Of a stretch of 9,797 nt of DNA, positions 1 through 4,767 are shown piece after piece. The position numbers and the translations under genes were made by a program. This stretch comes from an uncultured Pirellulaceae bacterium (GTDB lineage: Bacteria; Planctomycetota; Planctomycetia; Pirellulales; Pirellulaceae). A model generated the notes under the pieces. It had not been told where the DNA came from and did not search any database. It saw nothing but the letters and a program-made list of their open reading frames with translations. The first letter of the stretch is position 1, and each line of letters starts with the position of its first letter. The DNA lies in contig CAKQNH010000111.1 of assembly GCA_934255105.1 (NCBI GenBank), positions 1 through 9,797 of the forward strand. Direction: 5' to 3'.

Positions 1-185
1 GCGTTTTCCTGAGCCGCCTTTAACTGTGGAGGCAGGGCATCGACTGCATCGCTGGCGGGCAGGTCGCTCGCAGCGCAGGCAACGGCGCAGGCCGCCACCG
101 CCAACGTTCGAACTAAAAACCTAGCTTCACGGCGGGCCGCTGCGGCCAAGCATGCCCCAAACAATCGAAACGCCAAACCCCGCAT
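1..185 (-). CDS. Partial exported protein or lipoprotein, third gene of the DUF1549-DUF1501 cluster
   Basis: I do not recognise the family. An ATG at 185-183 opens a frame that stays open for 61 codons to the window edge, so only the N-terminus is visible. It begins 2 bases after the TAG stop of the DUF1501 gene (190-188), a spacing typical of translational coupling. No Shine-Dalgarno sequence is evident. The N-terminus is alanine-rich and basic: a hydrophobic stretch at about residues 4-17, then RREAR (19-23), then a second hydrophobic stretch (LVRTLAVAACAVACAAS, 24-40). This reads as a signal peptide. Cys33 follows V-A-A and could be a lipobox cysteine, and Cys37 is a weaker alternative. 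The following residues are acidic, proline-containing and soluble. The open frame, position and signal-like start make a real gene likely, but the function is unknown. Genes in this position in planctomycetes are often secreted repeat or cytochrome-type proteins, which is context only. Confidence 0.55.
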   Translation of the reverse strand, partial: MRGLAFRLFGACLAAAARREARFLVRTLAVAACAVACAASDLPASDAVDALPPQLKAAQEN

Positions 186-187
186 TG

Positions 188-1567
188 CTAAGTCATTAAC
201 TTTGTTATTGGAACGCCGTCGTCACAAATCCGAAATGGGCGACCATTGGGAGCGATAAAGTCCTGCTCAAGCGGCAAGCCCATCGCGGTGGCGATGGTGG
301 CATTCACATCTTGGTGCGATACGGCATCGTCCTCCACAGAATGCCCCAGCTCGTCAGACTTGCCGTAAACGGCACCACCCTGAATGCCGGCACCGCATAG
401 CAAGCTGGAAAAAACAGCCGGATGATGATCTCGGCCGGCATTCTCATTGATCTGCGGTGTGCGCCCAAACTCGGAGGACAGCACGACCAACACTTCACCT
501 AACATGCGTCGGCTGGCCAAATCGCGAAGCAGAGCACCCAGCGCATTATCTAGCTCCGTGGTCATGTTCGGCACAGTTTTGTAGATGTCGTTGTGATGAT
601 CCCAACTCCCGTAATCGATTTCGACGAAGCGCACGCCACTTTCGACCAGGCGGCGGGCCAACAAGCAGCCTTGTCCTAGTCGCGTGTTCCCGTACAGTTC
701 GCGCACCGCCTCGCTTTCCTGCTTGATATCGAAGGCTTTCAATTCGCTCGATCCCATGAGCTGCACCGCTTCGCGATAGGTCTGGTCGTAGGCATCGATG
801 AGCTGGCTTTTGTGCTGCGATTTGAACTTGCTGTCAAATTGCCGAGCCAACACCATCCGCGAGTGAAACTGCTTTTCACTAAGGTAACTCGGGCTCTGCG
901 TGTTTTCCAGCCCTGCGGATGCATTGGAGATGGGGACTGGTGCCAACGCGGCCGGTAGAAAGCCTGCCGCGGGGTGGCCATTAGCCGTCCCGATCAAAAC
1001 GCTTCCTGGCAGTTTGGGATTGGACTTCTTCAGCAGATGTCCAGCCCAGGCACCCAGGCCTGGGTGGCGAATGGAATTGAGCGGTTTGTAGCTCGTGCGC
1101 ATGATATACGTCCCCTGCTCGTGCGCCCCGGTTTCGGTGGTCATCGATCGAATCAGGGCGATGCCGTTCATCAGGTACGCCAGCTTGGGTAGCCTATCGG
1201 ACAGGGCCACACCCGGCAGACGACTCGCCACCGTCTGCGTCTCCCCTTGGCTGGCTGTCCCCGGCTTGGGATCCAGCGTATCGAGGTGGCTCATGGCCCC
1301 GTTCATGTATAGGAAGATCACGCTCTTCGCCTTGCCCACCCCCGGCGCCTGAGCGCTCTCGGCAGCATGTGCCACAGCGCCCCGCCCGAAGTGCGGCATC
1401 GCCGCCGCGCAGCTCACCCCGAGCATCGCCCGCGCCGTATCGGCCATAAAGGAACGGCGGGTCGGATGGAACCCCTGATAGCCCGACTGCTCGTCCAACA
1501 TCAGACTGTGTGCCAAACTGGAATCTAGTGATACGGACGATTTTCGAGAAGCATATGTATAAGGCAT
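188..1567 (-). CDS. Tat-exported DUF1501 family protein (alkaline-phosphatase/sulfatase-like fold)
   Basis: This is a 459-residue DUF1501 protein, a family abundant in planctomycetes and placed in the alkaline phosphatase/sulfatase superfamily. Its biochemical reaction is not established. A twin-arginine signal sits at residues 36-58 (TRRSFMADTARAMLGVSCAAAMP), so export of the folded protein is expected. Family motifs follow: YMNGAMSHLDTLDPKP (about 87-102), GSWDHHNDI (320-328), SSEFGRTPQIN (364-374) and GRDHHP (378-383). Their His and Asp residues are candidate metal ligands by analogy with the superfamily. Length is normal and the frame is intact. The ATG at 1567 is 14 bases after the TAA of the DUF1549/DUF1553 gene, which supports one operon. 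That start places about 35 residues before the Tat motif, and an in-frame ATG at 1501 (Met23) would give a more usual leader. Neither start has a visible Shine-Dalgarno sequence. Confidence 0.95.
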   Translation of the reverse strand: MPYTYASRKSSVSLDSSLAHSLMLDEQSGYQGFHPTRRSFMADTARAMLGVSCAAAMPHFGRGAVAHAAESAQAPGVGKAKSVIFLYMNGAMSHLDTLDPKPGTASQGETQTVASRLPGVALSDRLPKLAYLMNGIALIRSMTTETGAHEQGTYIMRTSYKPLNSIRHPGLGAWAGHLLKKSNPKLPGSVLIGTANGHPAAGFLPAALAPVPISNASAGLENTQSPSYLSEKQFHSRMVLARQFDSKFKSQHKSQLIDAYDQTYREAVQLMGSSELKAFDIKQESEAVRELYGNTRLGQGCLLARRLVESGVRFVEIDYGSWDHHNDIYKTVPNMTTELDNALGALLRDLASRRMLGEVLVVLSSEFGRTPQINENAGRDHHPAVFSSLLCGAGIQGGAVYGKSDELGHSVEDDAVSHQDVNATIATAMGLPLEQDFIAPNGRPFRICDDGVPITKLMT

Positions 1568-1581
1568 TGGTTTTTGCTCAA

Positions 1582-3534
1582 TTACTGAATAAACATGAAT
1601 TCGCGGGTGTTGATTAGCGCCCAGACTACGTTGCCATAGCCCATCACGGCATCGCTGCGCTCCATCTCGTTTAAGGCTACGTCGCGATCCCGGCTGGTGG
1701 GAGGGCGATTGAGGATGGACAGGAACATCACGTTGATGGCATCGCGCGTGCCGCGCGACAGCGACAGATTGTCGTGAATGACCGAACCATCTTCCAACAT
1801 CATGTGAGTAAAAGGTCCGTTAAACATGGTCAGTATTTGCGGAACGGTGGGGTCGGTGCTATCGCCGTCGATCGACTCGCGATCCCCCTGGCCAAACTGC
1901 CTGAGGAAGTGGTCCGCCGGCAGCGGGCTGGGCAGCTCCGACGACCGCGCCAATATCTGCCGTCGGTAACTCGAGTTATTCATGATTTTCTGGCGAGCCC
2001 CAGGTCCGAGATTCTCATCGTACTTGGCTGCGATACTTTCAGCCTGGCTCCACGTCACCTTGGACATGTCGACATCGACCGTGTCTCGCAGTTGCTTATT
2101 GTCCGGCAATTCGTAAGAGAACGGATTGTAGACCGCAATCGTCAGCACTGAATCCCATATTTGTTCGGCAGTCATGCGGCGCAGCCGAGGTCCCGGATAG
2201 TTGTAGAACTCCTGCAGCGACGGATCGAAGTCGCTAGATGCGCGGCGATACGTCTGCGTGTAGTACAACGTCCTCAAGAACTCCTTCTGATCGAACTTCA
2301 GCCGAATCATCTCTTGAGTCAGGAAGTCGAGCAACTCTGGGTTCTGGCAGGGACTATCTTTGCGGATGTCATCCACCGGTTCGATCAAGCCGACTCCCAT
2401 GACGCGCTTCCACAAACGGTTGGCAATCGTCTTGGCAAAGAGCTCATTGTCGCTCGAGGTTAGCCAAGCAGCATACTGTTCGCGGGGAGACAACTCTTTT
2501 GCTGCCTCAGGCAACGTGCCCCACAGCACGAGCGGGTCTATTACTTGATTGGGTTTAGCGTTGGAATAGGCGTAGTCCGCCGGCAACTTCAGCTTGCGCT
2601 TAGAATCAAACGAGATCCTGAACAAGTTGGCCCGCATCATTTGATCCATAGAGCCTACCAAACGCTTTTCAGGATCGATCTTCTTTCCCTCCTCCCTCAG
2701 TCGCTCGATCGGGTTGCCGTTGCTGTAGGCGGGCGAAGCCCCTCCATCGCGAGTGGTAACGCCAGAAGTGAAGGCCGCCAGTTCATAAAAATTCTTCTGT
2801 GTCCAGTGATCGAACGGATGGTCGTGGCACTGAGCACAGCCGATCTGAGTTCCCAAAAACACTCGTACGGTATTGTCGACGTGGACCAGCGGCATACCCG
2901 AATCGCGCAGTGTGAAGCCTACCGCCGGATTGTCCCAGAGCTTACCCTCAGCCGTCAGCATCTCATATACCCAAGCCTGGTAGGGGCGGTTGATACGCAC
3001 CTGCTCCTTGATCCAGTCGCGGTAGCTGGTCATCGGCAACTGATCCTGACGATCCTTCAAGCGGAGGATGTTGGCCCAATAGTTGTACGTGTGACTGACG
3101 TAGCCGTAGGAGCCCAGCAGCCCGTCGATCAACATCTCGTCCTTGCGCCCTTGCTTGCTGCTGGCGTAGGCATTGGTTTGAATCAAGTTGGGGATCGCCC
3201 CCGAAATATCTAGAAAGGCGCGACGCACAAACGTGTGATCATCGGCGGGCGGATTGGGAGTCTGTTGCAACTCCGCTAGCCGCGCCTCAACCAAGGCGTC
3301 GATCTTCTCGGCAATTTGGCGACACTCGCCCGAGCGATTTGCATCGACGGGCACCACTTCCGGAAGTTTAGCTGGGACGGATTTGACAGGTGCGGGAAGG
3401 CCACCGTAGCCCTTGAAGGACTTCGATGTGGTCACCCCCTTGGACTTGCGCTGTGCAAATGCGGGCGCGGGCATCACTGCGACGATTCCCACGATCAGCA
3501 ATGTATTTACGTACAACAACAGTAGACGTTTCAA
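1582..3534 (-). CDS. Exported DUF1549 (PSCyt2)/DUF1553 (PSD1) protein with a c-type haem motif
   Basis: A planctomycete-type protein that joins DUF1549 to DUF1553. Biochemical role is unproven; covalent haem binding and a periplasmic location are expected from the motif and signal. From the TTG at 3534 it is 650 residues and starts with a Sec signal peptide (MKRLLLLYVNTLL, cleavage probably after PAPAFA at about residue 27). Using this numbering, DUF1549 begins near residue 70 (IDALVEARLAEL, then PADDHTFVRRAFLDISG at about 96-112). The haem motif CAQCH is at 233-237, followed by DHPFDHW. DUF1553 covers about 345-640, with PREQYAAWLTSSDN, TIANRLWKRVMG and LYYTQTYRRAS. The frame could extend to another TTG at 3588, but that adds 18 residues before the signal peptide and has no ribosome site. 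The shorter start has AAAGGAA six bases upstream. The DUF1501 gene follows after 14 bases, the usual pairing for these families. Confidence 0.94.
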   Translation of the reverse strand: MKRLLLLYVNTLLIVGIVAVMPAPAFAQRKSKGVTTSKSFKGYGGLPAPVKSVPAKLPEVVPVDANRSGECRQIAEKIDALVEARLAELQQTPNPPADDHTFVRRAFLDISGAIPNLIQTNAYASSKQGRKDEMLIDGLLGSYGYVSHTYNYWANILRLKDRQDQLPMTSYRDWIKEQVRINRPYQAWVYEMLTAEGKLWDNPAVGFTLRDSGMPLVHVDNTVRVFLGTQIGCAQCHDHPFDHWTQKNFYELAAFTSGVTTRDGGASPAYSNGNPIERLREEGKKIDPEKRLVGSMDQMMRANLFRISFDSKRKLKLPADYAYSNAKPNQVIDPLVLWGTLPEAAKELSPREQYAAWLTSSDNELFAKTIANRLWKRVMGVGLIEPVDDIRKDSPCQNPELLDFLTQEMIRLKFDQKEFLRTLYYTQTYRRASSDFDPSLQEFYNYPGPRLRRMTAEQIWDSVLTIAVYNPFSYELPDNKQLRDTVDVDMSKVTWSQAESIAAKYDENLGPGARQKIMNNSSYRRQILARSSELPSPLPADHFLRQFGQGDRESIDGDSTDPTVPQILTMFNGPFTHMMLEDGSVIHDNLSLSRGTRDAINVMFLSILNRPPTSRDRDVALNEMERSDAVMGYGNVVWALINTREFMFIQ

Positions 3535-3547
3535 CTGCGTTCCTTTC
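3535..3547 (-). promoter_or_regulatory. Shine-Dalgarno site that decides a TTG start
   Basis: On the minus strand the sequence reads GAAAGGAACGCAG immediately before the TTG at 3534. The AAAGGA core ends six bases before the start codon, an ideal spacing. It is the clearest ribosome site in the window, where most other starts have none. The protein it predicts begins with a textbook Sec signal peptide, so this TTG is preferred over the TTG at 3588. Confidence 0.7.
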
Positions 3548-3629
3548 GTGCGTGCCCCCAATAGCGACCGGCGTTCCAGCGAGTGCAAGAACGCAGAAGA
3601 GGTGGATCGGTCGCAAGCGTGCTATCTAT

Positions 3630-3658
3630 AGCGTACCAAGCTGCTGTGAAAGTATCAA
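3630..3658 (-). promoter_or_regulatory. Weak candidate promoter for the DUF1549-DUF1501 operon
   Basis: On the minus strand TTGATA (3658-3653) matches the -35 consensus at five of six positions. A 17-base spacer separates it from TACGCT (3635-3630), which matches the -10 consensus at only three of six. It lies about 95 bases before the preferred TTG start and faces the right way. TATAGA, just downstream, is a better -10 but lacks a partner at good spacing. Planctomycete promoters are poorly defined, so this is only a candidate. Confidence 0.22.
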
Positions 3659-3941
3659 TGATTAACGACCGTCTTAGGGCGTATAATAGCCCACCGCCGG
3701 AGGCTCACCCCCAGGAAGACCATGGTCAAACGCAACAAAAGTGCTAGTGGGCTTAAAATGCCGCCCCTGATATTCGAGCCTTCTACCTCCCATGCCCACG
3801 CGTCTGTCAGAGTCCAAGCTTTAGCCACGCAGCCTGTCGAGTCGCCTCGAGCATAAGCAGCATAAAAACGGGCTACAGCCCTCTCTATCCCCCACAACTT
3901 TTCGAACTTTTCGCGAGCCTCTTTCCCTATCGATATTCTCA

Positions 3942-4061
3942 CCCTAGCTCAGCTTGCCCCAGCTCTGCTCACTCTAGCTCTACTTACACTAGCTCTGCTC
4001 ACTCTAGCTCTGCTTGCACTGGATCTGCTTGCACTGGATCTGCTTGCACTGGATCTTCTCC
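3942..4061. repeat. Eight tandem copies of a 15-bp unit
   Basis: Units start at 3942, 3957, 3972, 3987, 4002, 4017, 4032 and 4047. Two are identical (CACTGGATCTGCTTG at 4017 and 4032). The earlier ones use a CTAGCTCTGCT core in place of CTGGATCTGCT, so the array has two sub-families and seems to have grown by local duplication. The unit length is a multiple of three, but no well-supported gene covers the array. Confidence 0.85.
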
Positions 4062-4093
4062 CTCTGGGAGAGGTCGAGCCTAAGCGAGGGAGA
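4057..4093. repeat. Nested palindrome at the end of the 15-bp array
   Basis: TCTCCC (4057-4062) pairs with GGGAGA (4066-4071) across a three-base loop. TCTCCCTC (4057-4064) can pair instead with GAGGGAGA (4086-4093) across a 21-base loop. The two hairpins exclude each other. It resembles REP-like or terminator-like intergenic palindromes, but there is no T-tract and no adjacent gene end, so the role is unknown. Confidence 0.5.
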
Positions 4094-4096
4094 GGG

Positions 4097-4135
4097 ACAA
4101 GCGCAATCTACAAGCGCAATCTACAAGCGCAATCC
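4097..4135. repeat. Three tandem copies of a 13-mer
   Basis: ACAAGCGCAATCT occurs at 4097-4109 and 4110-4122, then with one change at its last base at 4123-4135. It follows the palindrome at 4057-4093 directly and has a different period from the neighbouring 15-bp array, so it arose separately. Confidence 0.85.
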
Positions 4136-4307
4136 ACATCCATGCCCTCCCCTCCGGCTGGCCTGAAGAATCGGTCGTGTTTTGGGTGGGCTGGGTGGAT
4201 TTGCCTGGTGCAGAAATGGTCGCGTCGATTCGGCAGGATCGGGTTAACCAATTTCCCTACCAGGGATAGTTCGTGTCCGGTCTGGGAGCCAACCCGACTC
4301 GTTTATT

Positions 4308-4335
4308 GGTAGAAAATGGAGGGTAGAAGATGAAT
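4308..4335. repeat. 14-bp direct doublet, GGTAGAAAATGGAG type
   Basis: GGTAGAAAATGGAG (4308-4321) is followed directly by GGTAGAAGATGAAT (4322-4335), ten of fourteen bases identical. The unit length and the A-rich GGNAGAAAAT core match the two doublets of the inverted repeat at 4452-4518, so these appear to be one family of intergenic motifs. Confidence 0.5.
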
Positions 4336-4451
4336 AGGCTTGCCACAGCAACAACCAATTTACCACGCGTGGCCGTAAACGATTGCCAAGTTTTCTTGCA
4401 TCAACATCCCTCTTTCTCGAAAACGTGCTGTGCCTAGGACTCTTCTAATTT

Positions 4452-4518
4452 AGACAGAAAAATCGAGGCAGAAAAATATCCGTGCGCGCACATTCTTTTG
4501 CCTCCATTCTTTTGCCTT
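4452..4518. repeat. Inverted pair of 14-bp doublets around a palindromic core
   Basis: The left arm has two 14-mers, AGACAGAAAAATCG (4452-4465) and AGGCAGAAAAATAT (4466-4479). The right arm has two 14-mers in the opposite sense, CATTCTTTTGCCTC (4491-4504) and CATTCTTTTGCCTT (4505-4518). Compared as inverted repeats, 4452-4477 and 4492-4517 agree at 20 of 26 positions. Between them lies GTGCGCGCAC (4482-4491), a perfect 10-bp palindrome. The layout suggests a cruciform, a protein-binding site or a small mobile repeat. Confidence 0.65.
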
Positions 4519-4620
4519 GCTCTTTGCGGGTTAAGGGAGAAAACACGCGACCATGCATTTTCACCTGTTTAACACCAATTCGTCAGGCCACCCTTCGGCC
4601 CTCCCCATCGCCTAGGCTCG

Positions 4621-4645
4621 CCCCCTCCCGCTCGCGGGCAGGGGG
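4621..4645. repeat. GC-rich hairpin
   Basis: CCCG (4627-4630) pairs with CGGG (4635-4638) around a CTCG loop. The stem continues as CCCCCT (4621-4626) with AGGGGG (4640-4645), leaving one bulged C at 4639. Ten base pairs in total, all but one G-C. It has the look of a dispersed intergenic palindrome. There is no adjacent T-tract or gene end. Confidence 0.55.
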
Positions 4646-4681
4646 TCGATTTGCGCGGGCTTGGGATAACTTGGGGGACAA

Positions 4682-4761
4682 AGCGGGCAGGAGTGCGCGT
4701 TCTACTTGAAAACGGGCAGGGGTGCCCGTTCTACGGGTGAGCCTGGGCATTCCTGCCCAGG
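4682..4761. repeat. Three REP-like palindromes sharing a GGGCAGG-RR-TGCCC core
   Basis: A 24-base unit at 4682-4705 and its copy at 4711-4734 agree at 21 of 24 positions. The second forms a perfect 8-bp hairpin (AACGGGCA/TGCCCGTT, GGGG loop). A third element at 4742-4761 is inverted relative to them and forms CCTGGGCA/TGCCCAGG with a TTCC loop. The three outer stem pairs differ between the second and third elements yet stay complementary. The first copy has one mismatch and one G-T pair. Confidence 0.7.
4711..4761 (-). terminator. Probable transcription terminator of the decarboxylase gene
   Basis: Reading the minus strand after the TAA at 4770-4768, a perfect 8-bp GC-rich hairpin begins 6 bases on (4761-4742). 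A second perfect 8-bp hairpin follows (4730-4711) and runs into TTTTC, since the last two stem bases are T and the next bases are TTC. The T-run is short, so it is an imperfect intrinsic terminator. The hairpins may instead be REP-like repeats that protect the 3' end. Confidence 0.45.
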
Positions 4762-4767
4762 GGACGC

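Larger units (their letters stand above)
3535..4767. other. 1.2-kb intergenic region rich in short repeats and hairpins
   Basis: No frame here looks like a conserved protein. It separates the decarboxylase stop from the DUF1549/DUF1553 start, so it must hold a terminator for one transcript and the promoter of the next. From low to high coordinates it holds the leader of the DUF1549 operon, a doubtful 95-codon minus-strand frame (3655-3942, GTG start), eight 15-bp repeats, a palindromic CTCCC/GGGAG element, three 13-mers, a 14-bp doublet at 4308, a large inverted repeat at 4452-4518, a GC-rich hairpin at 4621 and three related hairpins at 4682-4761. I see nothing specific in 4140-4300 or 4340-4440. 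No tRNA, rRNA or transposase is recognisable. Confidence 0.7.

Noticed and set aside
2545..3213. 222-codon plus-strand open frame opposite the DUF1549/DUF1553 gene
   Set aside because: It is antisense to a gene with clear domains and a haem motif, and its own translation shows no known family. GC-rich coding sequence often leaves such frames open.
3655..3942. 95-codon minus-strand open frame as a protein gene
   Set aside because: GTG start right after a stop, no ribosome site, no recognisable domain, unusual composition, and it lies in the leader of a well-supported operon. Treated as intergenic.
3942..4135. CRISPR array
   Set aside because: The repeats are 13-15 bp and directly abutting with no spacers, and no cas genes are present.
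4452..4518. Ends of an insertion sequence
   Set aside because: The inverted repeats are only 14 bases apart and no transposase lies between or beside them.
4482..4709. 75-codon plus-strand open frame
   Set aside because: It runs through the inverted repeat, the GC-rich hairpin and the first REP-like unit. Its Arg/Pro/Ser-rich translation comes from repeat sequence.
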